Source of the DNA: Haberlea rhodopensis
Taxonomy: Eukaryota; Streptophyta; Magnoliopsida; Lamiales; Gesneriaceae
NCBI GenBank assembly: GCA_907163345.1
Contig: CAJQUN010000052.1
Span: 124,001 to 188,000 of the forward strand
Reading direction: 5' to 3'
Length of the DNA stretch: 64,000 bases
The first letter of the stretch is position 1; each line of letters starts with the position of its first letter. The notes under the pieces are model-generated. The model saw only the letters and a program-made list of their open reading frames with translations. It was not told the DNA's origin and did not search any database. This document shows, piece by piece, positions 1-11,688 of the stretch. The translations under genes and the position numbers were made by a program.

Positions 1-2002
1 AATTCATATACCACAAAATATGAATGTAAGACGTAAATGCATAATCATAAAATACAAAGTACTTCCTGTATTTCCATCACATTTACAATGCCCATTGGTT
101 GTCCCTGTACCACAATTCATAATCAAAACACTATATGAATATATGGCTTCACCAATAAATGTCATGACATATCATCTCTTTTTTTTCTTGAGTCAGTCAT
201 CATCAGTTATTTTAATGCTTCTTCGCTTTACAATCTCAAAACAAGCGGTATCTCATCCTCGCTTCTTCATACTAGCGGTATCTCATCCTCGCTTAGTATG
301 GTATACCCCGCCTCCATGTGCAAGCGAGCCTCCCCCCTCCCGCTCCACATTTTAGCGGTCAAGCGTAAGCATTAAAACCTTCACTGTGATCACCCCTGAC
401 TCGTGGAATACACCTCTTTATTCCACATCACAATATGCAACAACAATGCATAATATGCAACAACAATGCATAATAACATGTATCAACTCTTAATGCATCA
501 CATTGCATTCATCATGTGTCAAACAGACAAACATAAGTACATGTACCGTTGGGATGCCCGTACGTCGCTTACGTACCTTTCCAAAATGTAGTGTGTTGTG
601 GGACTCTATCCCCTGCGCTGTGTAGCTGTCTGTGAAGGCTCTACACCAGTGTACAACACAATATTAGATGTCTCATTACAATCCAATATCAAAATTTAAA
701 CAAATTCCACATTTTAAAAAAAAAGGTACTACCGATCGATCGGTCCTCATCACCGATCGATCGGTGAACTGTTTGAATTTTGGAAAAATGCTACGGCTTT
801 TGCCGATCGATCGGTGTTCTTCACCGATCGATCGGTCGCTCTGTTTCAGCCCAGATTTCCGGAAACTCTCTAACACCGATATTCATACCTTTAAATCTAA
901 CATGTAAGACATACAACATGCCAAGACCAACATGCTAGCAGTTATAACACACTACCCTGAGTGTATTCATATCAAATTTACACCCCAAACATAAGCCCAC
1001 ATGCATAAACGTTGACCATTTACACAAGTACTCGATCAACTTTTTTGGAAACAGGGCAACATTTTCATTCCCAGATTTCTTGAGTACTTCATTTCATGCT
1101 ATAAAAACTACAACATATTTCATAAAGCATGCTCAAATATAAAACGTCCTGGGCTTTACAAGCTACCATGCATGTACTCAAATCGAAGGTTCACCCTAAA
1201 ACCCATCTAACATGCATAATATCACCTCCTCAAAATCACTCCCAGTCCACATTTTTCCAGAAAAACAGGGCATACTCCTACCCAGATTTCCGAACACCCT
1301 ACTTTACATGCTTATTTCCTCAACATAAAACATGTAATATACATAGGAAAAATGCAGAGAGCTTCATAACAACACCATGTAAGCATTTAAATCGAAGGTT
1401 TTAAGAAATCAAATCTAACATGCCATTTTTACACCAACAAAAAGCATGAACTCAACAACTTAAATTCAAAACCAGAACATGGTTTCTCACCCCTTTGTGC
1501 TCCGATTTTTGGAAGGCTTCAAAGCAAGAAAAATGGTTGAACTCCTTCCTATCTTGCTCAGCAAGTGTTGGACGATTTTTGGGAGGAAAATGAATTGATT
1601 TCAGACATGGTAAGGTTGGGTGAGAGATGGGACAAGGAGTATGGGCAAGCAGCTAGCAGCTGGCAGCAGGGTATGGGTCAAGGGGGGGTGGTTGAGTGGT
1701 GGGTTAAGTGATGTGTTATGTTTTGGTCCCGGTATTTAGCACGATGTATTAAAATATCATCACATGATATTTTATAGTATTTTCTCAATAAAATACTTCA
1801 ATTCCCATTTAAATATGCTTTTACCAAAACAAATAACACACACCCCAAATAATCATGCCACAACCCCAACATCCCAACATATGTCGCATGCACCCCGAAA
1901 TGTAACTCCTCAACCATATTAATTCAACCTCATGAATTAACACTAAATCATCATAATATAAATAAATGATTAAAATCACATAATCATTTCGGGGATATCA
2001 CA
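1..2002 (-). repeat. 3' LTR of the Tekay-like element (partial)
   Basis: Direct repeat of 7117-9122, with a few substitutions and one-base indels in homopolymers. It ends at 2002 with GATATCACA, next to the polypurine tract. It carries four near-identical copies of a CCGATCGATCGG palindrome at 731-744, 752-765, 802-815 and 823-836. Small reading frames here are not genes, since they recur in the other LTR. Confidence 0.93.
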
Positions 2003-2020
2003 ATACTCCCCTACTTATAA
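2003..2020 (-). promoter_or_regulatory. Polypurine tract of the Tekay-like element
   Basis: Read on the minus strand this is AGTAGGGGAGTAT directly before the LTR start TGTGATATCC, the usual position for the primer of plus-strand DNA synthesis in LTR elements. Confidence 0.75.
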
Positions 2021-2072
2021 GATTTCGCCCTCGAAATCAGCATGCATTTACCCAAAATAAACAAAACATAAA

Positions 2073-2840
2073 TCACATACCAGAAAACAGTTCTGGATAG
2101 TGATGTACCATGTGTCGCTCTGTCTCCCACGTGGCCTCCTCGACACCCCTACGATCACACTAAACTTTGACCATATGAATAACTTTGTTTCTCAGTCTGC
2201 GATCTGCCCTATCCAAAATCCTGATAGGCCGCTCAACATAGGAAACATCTGACTCAATCTGAACCTCAGAAGGCTGCAACACATGAGAAGGATCTGGCTC
2301 GTACTTCCGCAACATAGACACATGAAATACATCGTGAATGCCAGACAGAGAGGGCGGTAAAGCTAACCGGTAAGCCAGAGTACCCAGACGCTGCAAGATC
2401 TCGTACGGCCCCACATATCTCGGGGATAACTTCCCCCGCATACCAAACCGTACCACACTTCTGAAAGGTGAGATCTTCAGAAAGACTCTGTCGCCCAACT
2501 GAAACTCCAACGGCCTACGCCGCTGATTGGCATACGCTGCCTGTCTGTCCTGAGCTGCCTTCATCTTTTGTCTTATCACTTTTACATTTTCTTCCATTTC
2601 CCGGATCAAATCTGGTCCTCCGACTGATTTGCAATCCACGTCATCCCAACACAAGGGTGACCTACAACGCCTACCATAGAGGGCCTCGAAAGGAGCCATC
2701 TGTATACTTGCCTGGTAGCTATTATTGTAAGAGAACTCCACCAAGGCTATCGAGTCCTGCCATGAAGTGTCGAACTCCAGCACACAAGCTCTCAACATAT
2801 CTTCGAGCGTCTGTATTGTACGCTCGGTCTGTCCGTCCGT
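2073..2840 (-). pseudogene. Integrase C-terminal part and chromodomain of the Tekay-like polyprotein
   Basis: Continuation of the integrase after an in-frame TAG at 2838-2840 that falls inside the highly conserved YHP-TDGQTER motif, where the family has glutamine. It contains the integrase C-terminal segment (AYANQRRRPLEF, GDRVFLKISP, RYVGPYEIL, FHVSMLRKY) followed by a chromodomain. A second TAG at 2160-2162 cuts the chromodomain after VIHMVKV; downstream the same frame continues with EEATWETE and ends at a TGA near 2073-2075. In this family the chromodomain steers insertion toward marked chromatin. The frame is intact except for the two stops. Confidence 0.85.
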
Positions 2841-4247
2841 CTAAGGGTGATAGGCTGTGCTCAGCCTCAACTCTGTACCTAGAGCTGTCTGCAGACCCTC
2901 CCAGAAGTGAGATGTGAACCGTGGATCTCGATCGGACACTATCGAAACAGGGATCCCGTGTAGTCTCACCACATCTCTGACATATAACTGTGCCATCCTC
3001 AAGTGCGTATATGTCATACAGTAGGGAATGAAGTGAGCCACTTTAGTCAATCTGTCCACGACTACCCAGATGGCATCAAAACCCGAAACAGTCCTCGGTA
3101 AGTGGGTCACGAAATCCATAGACACGTGCTGCCACTTCCACTCGGGTATCTCCAAACTCCTTAGTTCACCTCCAGGCCTCTGCCTCTCGGCCTTTACCTG
3201 TTGACAAATCAAACAGCGCTTGACGAACGAAGTAACATCCCGTTTCATTCGCCTCCACCAGAACTGGCTGTATAAATCCTTATACATCTTCTTCCCGCCT
3301 AGGTGGATACTCATCCTGCTGCAATGAGCTCGCTGTAATAAATCCTGACGCAACTCGGGTGCATCTGGAACCACCCATCTGTCGCCAAGTCTCAGAGAAC
3401 CGTCCTCAGTCACTCTGAATCTCGATGGCTGACCTGAATGAACCACTAACATCCATCTCTGAACCTCTGCGTCGGTCCCCTGAGCCTTCCTGATGTGATC
3501 ATAAATAACAGGCTCAGCTAGCAAGGTCAAAACCTGTACTGGTGAAGTAGATACATCATAATCAAACCCCAACTGACAGTAGGAGCCCAACATAGCTGAT
3601 AAGCACATGGCATCCTCTGCTGTGCTCCTCACCTTCCGACTCAAAGCATCAGCTGTCAAATTTGCTTTCCCAGGATGGTATAGGATTTCACAATCATAAT
3701 CCTTCAGCAGATCCATCCATCTCCTCTGCCTCATGTTCAGCTCAGCCTGTGTAAACAAGAACTTCAGGCTCTTGTGATCAGTGAAGATGGTGAATGAGGT
3801 ACCGTATAAGTAGTGTCGCCATATCTTCAAGGCAAACACTATAGCTGCTAACTCCAAATCATGGACTGGATACCTCGTCTCGTGTGGCTTCAACTGTCTA
3901 GAAGCATAAGCCACTACAAGTCTGTCCTGCATCAGCACGCATCCTAAACCCTGAAGCGATGCGTCGGTATAGAGAACGAACCCTTTGTTCTCCTTGGGAA
4001 TCACCAAAACTGGCGCTGAAGTCAATATGTGCTTCAACTCCTGGAAGCTCTGCTCACAAGTTTCCGACCAAAGGAATGGAACTCCCTTCTGAGTCAGCTG
4101 TGTAAGTGGCTTGGCGATCTTTGAGAAACCCTCGACGAAACGTCGATAATAGCCAGCCAACCCAAGAAAACTCCGAATCTCACTGACTGAAGTAGGGGTA
4201 GACCAATCCATAACTGCCTCTATCTTCCTCGGGTCTACTGATATCCC
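2841..4247 (-). pseudogene. RT thumb, RNase H and integrase core of the Tekay-like polyprotein
   Basis: Lies between in-frame stops at 4248-4250 and 2838-2840. It starts with the segment after the RT palm (VDPRKIEAVMDW, then FLGLAGYYRRF), continues with RNase H (FVLYTDASLQGLG, VYDLELAAIVFALK-like stretch, TDHKSLKFL, ADALSRK), the integrase zinc finger (H..H then CLICQQVKAERQ) and the integrase catalytic core (MDFVTHLP, IVSDRDPRFTSHFW). The reading frame is otherwise continuous, so only point stops interrupt this section. Confidence 0.88.
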
Positions 4248-6578
4248 CTATCGTGAAATAATATGGCCCAAGAATGCTACACTGCTCAGCCAGAACTCAC
4301 ACTTGCTGAGTTTGGCGTACAACTGATGATCTCTGAGGATCTGGAGCACTATCCTCAGATGATTGGCATGATCCTCCTCACTCCTTGAATAGACAAGGAT
4401 GTGGTCAATGAATACGATCACAAACTGATCTAGGTACTCCTGAAATACTCTGTTCATCAGGCTCATAAAAACTGCAGGTGCATTTGTCACCCCGAATGGC
4501 ATCACTAAGAACTCGTAGTGCCCATACCGAGTTCTGAAAGCCGTTTTTTGGACATCGTCAGCTCTAACCCGCACCTGATGATAGCCTGACCTCAAATCTA
4601 TCTTTGAGTACACCTCTGTACCCTGAAGCTGATCGAACAGATCATCAATCCTCGGAAGTGGATATCTGTTCTTCACTGTGGCCTTGTTCAGTTGCCTGTA
4701 GTCAATGCACAGACGCATTGAACCATCCTTCTTTTTCACGAACAAGACTGGTGCACCCCAAGGCGATACACTAGGACGAATGTATCCCTTGTCAAGGAGC
4801 TCCTGTAATTGTACCTTCAGCTCTCTCAGCTCTGCCGGTGCCATCCTGTATGGGGCACGAGAATTAGCAGAAGTCCCTGGCAGCAGCTCAATGGCGAACT
4901 CAACATCCCTGATAGGCGGAAACCCTGGAATCTCATCTGGGAAGACATCAATGAATTCCGCCACAACTGGAATGTCCTCGGCTCTCACTTCCTTTTCGTC
5001 CGATGCATCCATGGCATAAATAAGGTACCCAGTGTGGCCACGTTCCAATAACCATGACATCTTAACCGCTGAGATCACTGGAATCCTTGGACGAGAACCG
5101 TCCCCATAAAAAGTCCATTGGAACCCCTGATCAGATAGAAAACGTACCATCCTCTGTCGGCAATCTACCACAGCTCGGTATCTGCTCAACACATCAATGC
5201 CGATAATGCAGTCAAAATTTGCCATCTCTAACTGAATCAGATCGGCCCTCAGATCATTGCCCTCAAAATAAATGAGGCAATCAGATAACAGTCGGTCCGC
5301 AATCACATGCTTTCCCGTGGGTGTCGAGACCATGAGAGGCGTGGGTAACAGAGACGAGCACAAGCGGTGTCTCTCCACAAAAGCAACAGATACAAAAGAA
5401 TGAGAAGCACATGTATCTATCAAAATAAATGCAGGGTACGTAAATAAATGACACGTACCAGCAATGACCTCCTCCGGGGCTGCCTCAGCCTGCTCCCTAG
5501 TCAGTGCATACACCTGACCCTGCGGCGGTCCCGCTGCCTGACCTCCCTGCGGTCGAGGCGCAAACTGCTGTCTCGGTGGTGCCATCCTAGCGTCAAATCT
5601 TGGCCTATTCGGCCCTGAGTCTGCCTGACTTGCCCGATTGGGGCAATTCCGAGCTAAGTGGCCCACCTTGCCACAAACATAACAGCCTCGGCAGTCACGT
5701 GACAAGTGAAATCCTCCACAGCGGTCACACCTGTCCCCTCCTGCCTTACTCCCCTGTGTAGGTCCTCGATTGCTCTGCTTCTGACCCTGAGATTTCTTCC
5801 CACTAAATCTGGAAGATGATGAGGCTCCACGAGCCTTGAACTGATCCCCTCGTGGTTTCAAACTATCAGTAACAGGCCTCTGTGATGGTACTGAAGGGGG
5901 TACAACGTCTTTATACGCTCCCACAACAATCTCTGCCAGTTCTGCCCGTGTCAGGGCGTCATCAAAAGAGCTGGGGTTGTTGGAGACAACCCTGTCAAAT
6001 AGTTCTGGCCTCAGTCCCTTCAGGAAATGCCTCATCTTTGCATGGCTGCTCACAGCGATATGGGGGACATACCTCAACAGTGAGGAATACTGCAAAGCAA
6101 AGTCTGAAACTGACATGTTGCCCTGCTTCAAATTAGTGAACTCGTCCTCCTTTACTTGTCTGGCAGCTGCAGAAAAATACCGGTTAAGAAACCGGGTCCT
6201 GAATACAGTCCAGTCCACTACCATACCCTGAGCCCTAAGCTCCATCACAGTGGTCTTCCACCACATAGAAGGCTTCTTCGCCATCTGAAACTCGGCTAAC
6301 CTCAGCCATGCGGTACGTGCACAGGGCGCAGTCACAAGTATCTGCTCTATCCGTTCTAGCCACTCTTCGGCCCCTTCTCCAGACTCGGTCCCCTCAAACA
6401 TGGGTGGACGGAAGTTCAGAAACTGTGTCAAACTGAGTTCCCCTGGTAATAACATTTGTGCACTGGGCTCCACTCCCACAGCAGGTGGTGGTAAAGGATT
6501 CATCTGAGCAACACTAGCATTCATACTGCTCATATCCCCAACCTCTTCATTGAGGTTCTCCGGGTTAATAGCCGCCAT
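4248..6578 (-). pseudogene. Gag, protease and RT palm of the Tekay-like polyprotein
   Basis: I take the start as the second in-frame ATG at 6578 (MAAINPEN). The retrotransposon gag domain follows (WLERIEQIL, AWLRLAEFQM, LKQGNMSVSDF), then a zinc-binding stretch CDRCGGFHLSRDC and a CCHC knuckle CYVCGKVGHLARNC. The protease active site reads LIDTCASHSF: the family glycine of the D-T/S-G triplet is cysteine. The RT has the expected CIDYRQLNKAT, FSKIDLRSGYHQ-like and MPFG-TNAP motifs, but the catalytic pair reads FIDH instead of FIDD. The frame ends at a TAG at 4248-4250, just after FLGHIIS. Both enzymes are therefore expected to be inactive besides being truncated. Confidence 0.9.
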
Positions 6579-6590
6579 GCTGCAACACAA

Positions 6591-6778
6591 GAGTTAACAA
6601 CAATACCAAAAGCAGTTCATAGTATAAGCCGTTAGATAACAAGAGTATCATATTCAAAGCATGTTAGTATAACACTTACACAAAATATGCATCACATGCA
6701 TAACATGCCCAACAATGAATACCTAACCAACTTGTCTCTAAAGGCTACCCTTCACTCTTCCCTGGTTATCTAACCACT
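6591..6778 (-). other. Untranslated leader of the Tekay-like element
   Basis: Short non-coding leader between primer site and gag start. No reading frame or distinctive motif seen. Confidence 0.6.
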
Positions 6779-6790
6779 GCTCTGATACCA
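6779..6790 (-). promoter_or_regulatory. Primer-binding site, initiator tRNA-Met type
   Basis: The minus strand reads TGGTATCAGAGC, the standard plant LTR-retrotransposon primer site complementary to the 3' end of initiator tRNA-Met. It lies five bases inside the 5' LTR. Confidence 0.9.
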
Positions 6791-6795
6791 CTAAA

Positions 6796-9122
6796 TGTGA
6801 GACCCCGATATCTCAAGATACTAATAGGTGCGATTAAGAGAACTAAACATTCATATGAATAAATCAGAGTAATGAGTCATGTTGATTAACCTGAGCTTAA
6901 GAGATACAGTACCAAAAGTTTCAAAAGGAATTTCACAAATTCCTACAAAAGGTACTACACTATAGTCTTACTCTACCACATGTAGAAGCTATACAAAAAT
7001 TTTCTCTAACATGCTAATCCTGTAGCACTCCTTACAGCTCAGCTTTTCAACCCCGACCCTGGTTCTCATCATCAAAAGCACCTACAAAGACAACCCCCAA
7101 CACATGAGCATAACATAATTCATATACCACAAAATATGAATGTAAGACGTAAATGCATAATCATAAAATACAAAGCACTTCCTGTATTTCCATCACATTT
7201 ACAATGCCCATTGGTTGTCCCTGTACCACAATTCATAATCAAAACACTATATGAATATATGGCTTCACCAATAAATGTCATGACATATCATCTCTTTTTT
7301 TTTCTTGAGTCAGTCATCATCAGTTATTTTAATGCTTCTTCGCTTTACAATCTCAAAACAAGCGGTAGCTCATCCTCGCTTCTTCATACTAGCGGTATCT
7401 CATCCTCGCTTAGTATGGTATACCCCGCCTCCATGTGCAAGCGAGCCTCCCCCCTCCCACTCCACATTTTTAGCGGTCAAGCGTAAGCATTAAAACCTTC
7501 ACTGTGATCACCCCTGACTCGTGGAATACACCTCTTTATTCCACATCACAATATGCAACAACAATGCATAATATGCAACAACAATGCATAATAACATGTA
7601 TCAACTCTTAATGCATCACATTGCATTCATCATGTGTCAAACAGACAAACATAAGTACATGTTACCGTTGGGATGCCCGTACGTCGCTTACGTACCTTTC
7701 CAAAATGTAGTGTGTTGTGGGACTCTATCCCCTGCGCTGTGTAGCTGTCTGTGAAGGCTCTACACCAGTGTACAACACAATATTAGATGTCTCATTACAA
7801 TCCAATATCAAAATTTAAACAAATTCCACATTTAAAAAAAAAAAAGGTACTACCGATCGATCGGTCCTCATCACCGATCGATCGGTGAACTGTTTGAATT
7901 TTGGAAAAATGCTACGGCTTTTGCCGATCGATCGGTGTTCTTCACCGATCGATCGGTCGCTCTGTTTCAGACCAGATTTCCGGAAACTCTCTAACACCGA
8001 TATTCATACCTTTAAATCTAACATGTAAGACATACAACATGCCAAGACCAACATGCTAGCAGTTATAACACACTACCCTGAGTGTATTCATATCAAATTT
8101 ACACCCCAAACATAAGCCCACATGCATAAACGTCGACCATTTACACAAGTACTCGATCAACTTTTCTGGAAACAGGGCAACATTTTCATTCCCAGATTTC
8201 TTGAGTACTTCATTTCATGCTATAAAAACTACAACATATTTCATAAAGCATGCTCAAATATAAAACGTCCTGGGCTTTACAAGCTACCATGCATGTACTC
8301 AAATCGAAGGTTCACCCTAAAACCCATCTAACATGCATAATATCACCTCCTCAAAATCACTCCCAGTCCACATTTTTCCAGAAAAACAGGGCATACTCCT
8401 ACCCAGATTTCCGAACACCCTACTTTACATGCTTATTTCCTCAACATAAAACATGTAATATACATAAGGAAAAATGCAGAGAGCTTCATAACAACACCAT
8501 GTAAGCATTTAAATCGAAGGTTTTAAGAAATCAAATCTAACATGCCATTTTTACACCAACAAAAAGCATGAACTCAACAACTTAAATTCAAAACCAGAAC
8601 ATGGTTTCTCACCCCTTTTTGCTCCGATTTTTGGAAGGCTTCAAAGCAAGAAAAATGGTTGAACTCCTTCCTATCTTGCTCAGCAAGTGTTGGACGATTT
8701 TTGGGAGGAAAATGAATTGATTTCAGACATGGTAAGGTTGGGTGAGAGATGGGACAAGGAGTATGGGCAAGCAGCTAGCAGCTGGCAGCAGGGTATGGGT
8801 CAGGGGGGTGGTTGAGTGGTGGGTTAAGTGATGTGTTATGTTTTGGTCCCGGTATTTAGCACGATGTATTAAAATATCCTCACATGATATTTTATAGTAT
8901 TTTCTCAATAAAATACTTCAATTCCCATTTAAATATGCTTTTACCAAAACAAATAACACACACCCCAAATAATCATGCCACAACCCCAACATCCCAACAT
9001 ATGTCGCATGCACCCCGAAATGTAACTCCTCAACCATATTAATTCAACCTCATGAATTAACACTAAATCATCATAATATAAATAAATGATTAAAATCACA
9101 TAATCATTTCGGAGACATCACA
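6796..9122 (-). repeat. 5' LTR of the Tekay-like element (complete, 2327 bp)
   Basis: Complete LTR bounded by TGTGAGACCCC and GGAGACATCACA on the plus strand. It contains the same four CCGATCGATCGG palindromes at 7852-7865, 7873-7886, 7923-7936 and 7944-7957. As the 5' LTR it should hold the element's promoter, reading leftward. Confidence 0.93.
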
Positions 9123-9769
9123 CAAATATACCCACATATTCAATTATCAATTAGAAGAATCAAAGCCAGTAAATAATTAGAATTTTGAAAAGATAAATCG
9201 TACTTGAAGCTTGCGAACAAGAAAATGTTTCGATTACTTACCGTGTGTTTCTTTTAAAATTGTGGTTGCTAATGGAGAAAAAGAGGATGAACAAATATAA
9301 GCTAGGCGGGTGAATATTTTCTTTTCAAAAATATAAACCGGAAAAACATAAAATTTTAAAAAAAATTCTATAAAATAAAAAATAAATATGGGGGTGCGGC
9401 CGAGCCTACTGTCTCCACCCCTGGCTAGATAGTAGGTAGCTTGAACAAATTTGGTTTGACATAAAGACTGATTATTAAGTTATGTTTAGTTTTGCAGTTC
9501 CCTGACTCAAACATACCCTGTGTTGTTTGGTTTGAGGGGACTTGGATTGTCTATGGAGTCTCTTGCACGCTCATGATCAAGATTTTGTGCCGGCTTGGTG
9601 ACTCATTTCATCATGAAACTATTTTGTTAGGCCTTATCTTGTTGTTTCTTTGTTAGTGTCAGCACTAAGTATTTGTATTTGCATTGCCGATGTGATTTGG
9701 TTGTGTTGTGTGGTTCTGGGTGTGTGGCTGGTTTTAATTGCACTCGTTTCCTATTTTCTATGTTGCATT
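9123..9769. other. Spacer to the right of the gypsy element
   Basis: AT-rich DNA without a convincing reading frame. The first bases after the LTR (CAAAT) are one side of the target duplication; its partner lies outside the window. Confidence 0.5.
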
Positions 9770-10262
9770 GACACTCCAAAAAATCACCACGTGGCGTGTC
9801 TGGACTTTTTTTAAAAAAAAAGCTGACACTTTTCAGACACGGCGGGACACATCATGGACACGCCGTGGACATGGGAAAATGATTTTTTTAACATCTAAAA
9901 AAATATGTTTTTTAAAAAAAATTATAATTTTTTTTTACAAAAATGTTTAAAAAATTGTAACTTTTTTTTATGGTTATGTAGTTTGAGTGATATTTGTTGT
10001 ATGCTTTAATTAGTGAATGAAATGTCTACAATTTGACATCATTTTTAATTTTATTATTCAAAGATTTGATAATTAAATTTTTTCTTGAATTTTAGTATAC
10101 TAGAACATAAAGAATATATAGAATATATATAAAAAAATAAAAAATTATTGTCGTATCCTAGAAGTATCGTGCCCTGTAATTTTTGAAAATCCATGTCTCC
10201 TTGCCCGTGTTGCATGTACCCGTGTCCTCGTATTCGTGTCTGTGCAGCATAGCTTATTTTCA
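9770..10262. mobile_element. GTGTC-rich non-autonomous element, copy 1
   Basis: About 490 bp whose left end is rich in GACAC (GGCGTGTCTGGAC, GCTGACACTTTTCAGACAC) and whose right end carries GTATCCTAG followed by spaced GTGTC/CGTGT words, with an AT-rich core. The same layout and word order recur at about 62560-63440, so this looks like a repeat family with loosely inverted ends. It has no coding capacity and I cannot assign it to a named superfamily. Confidence 0.5.
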
Positions 10263-10494
10263 ATATAATCCCGTATTTATGTTTTAAAAAAAATAGATAT
10301 GATTAGCATATTCGTGCTTAAGCGTTATCTCCTGTAATATCCGCACTTTTTTTTTTCTGCCGACAGCATTACATATGCTCACTGTCTAAAGTTGAACTAA
10401 AAGACATAAGGCGCGTTTGGCATTTAAGATGATCATAATAACTAACAAAATGTTTCAACACTTCCCACCTCCCATCCTAACTCCATTAATTATT

Positions 10495-10745
10495 TTGTAC
10501 CATTACGATCCATTTGGATGGATGGTTTTGAGGTCGTGTATTTCAAATTTATGATTTCAAATCTATTTGATTATTTGAATAAATTTAAATTTATCATTTT
10601 CTTAATTTATGTAGATATAATAGTAATTATGATAGATTTGAAATACACAAAAAATGAGTGTCATTTCAAATCCAGTATTCAAAACCCTTTCTAAATCAAA
10701 ATTCTTTCTCCAAATCAAATCCCTCAATCCAAACACAACCTTATA
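10495..10745. repeat. MITE-like inverted repeat
   Basis: The left arm (CCATTTGGATGGATGG ... GTATTTCAAAT) and right arm (ATTTGAAATACAC ... CAATCCAAACACAACC) are imperfect inverted copies around an AT-rich centre. This is the usual shape of plant MITEs whose ends read roughly GTTTGGAT. Ends and target duplication are not resolved. Confidence 0.45.
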
Positions 10746-11300
10746 TATTTTATTTACCTGTCCCAAGAAAATCACATCACATACAAATTTAAAAATCTAA
10801 TCATAATCAAAAAATAATTTAATACATATCTTTTAATTAATATGTTAAATTCATTCCTAATGCAGCTCATTTATGAAATAGGAGCGGCTGAATTCTTAAA
10901 ATTATTTTCTTTTTAAAGTAGGAGCGGGGATTGGAAGCTTCAATATTTATGTCACAATTATGGTGTATTTACAATTGTTTATTCAAAATATTTATGTTGT
11001 TTTTGTTTAAAGTTGGAAAAAAAGATATTTTTAATCAAAATAATTGAGTGTTTGCTATTAAAATAAAAAAACAGCTAAATAAACATTACTTAATTAAAAA
11101 ATGTCACCACTCAACTTAAAATAACCATAAACATCTCATAATTTTTTCTTTATCTTTGCTTTTACCTATTTGTTTTTACAGAAATAACAACAGAAGCAAA
11201 TATATCAAAACTAAAAGTTTTTTTTCTGAAAAATAAATAAGCACTTGTGAGAAGCATTCACAAACATACATTTAAATGATAAAGTATTAATTTTACATGT

Positions 11301-11302
<2 letters not shown>

Positions 11303-11344
<42 letters not shown>
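11303..11344. repeat. (TA)n microsatellite
   Basis: About 20 TA dinucleotides in a row, 340 bp upstream of the NRP1-like start codon. A shorter run lies at about 11490-11507. Confidence 0.95.
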
Positions 11345-11348
<4 letters not shown>

Positions 11349-11605
11349 CAATTTATCCTAATATACTCTATTCTTAAAATGTATGCAATATTCTTAATAA
11401 TATTGTCAAATTATATATAATATCATCATATCACATAATATTTGTAATTGCATATTTATATATGTACGCATCGCGTGTCAAAAATCGCTAATATATATAT
11501 ATATATAAATTAAAACAGAATCTCAGTGACCAAACGCGTCACAATCGCGTCCAAATCATCAACGTATTCAACACCGAAACCCAACTTTAAAAAAGTCTGA
11601 TATCC

Positions 11606-11614
11606 CTATTTATG
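11606..11614 (+). promoter_or_regulatory. TATA-like box of the NRP1-like gene
   Basis: CTATTTATG lies about 80 bases before the ATG at 11689, at a spacing that fits a plant TATA box with a short leader. The sequence in between is pyrimidine-rich, as in plant 5' leaders. Confidence 0.5.
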
Positions 11615-11688
11615 CATTTCCACTCCTTCCGATTTTCTTCCCCCTCAATATCTTTACTTTCCTTCACATTTCCTCCAAAATTTTACCC

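Larger units (their letters stand above)
1..9122 (-). mobile_element. Ty3/gypsy LTR retrotransposon, Tekay/Del-like chromovirus, left edge cut by window
   Basis: Two long direct repeats flank a minus-strand gag-protease-RT-RNase H-integrase-chromodomain reading frame; base 1 corresponds to base 7117. The right (5') LTR is complete and begins TGTGAGACC and ends CATCACA on the plus strand, the usual TG..CA ends. A tRNA-Met-type primer site lies just inside it and a purine-rich tract just inside the left LTR. About 320 bases of the left LTR lie outside the window, so the target duplication cannot be checked. Order gag-PR-RT-RH-INT plus a C-terminal chromodomain puts it in the chromoviruses, and the long LTRs (about 2.3 kb) fit Tekay/Del. 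By eye the LTRs differ at only about fifteen places over 2 kb, so insertion is recent, yet the coding region is broken in several places. Confidence 0.93.

Noticed and set aside
731..836. CRISPR or telomere-like repeats
   Set aside because: The repeated word is a short palindrome in an LTR with irregular spacing; it is present identically in both LTRs.
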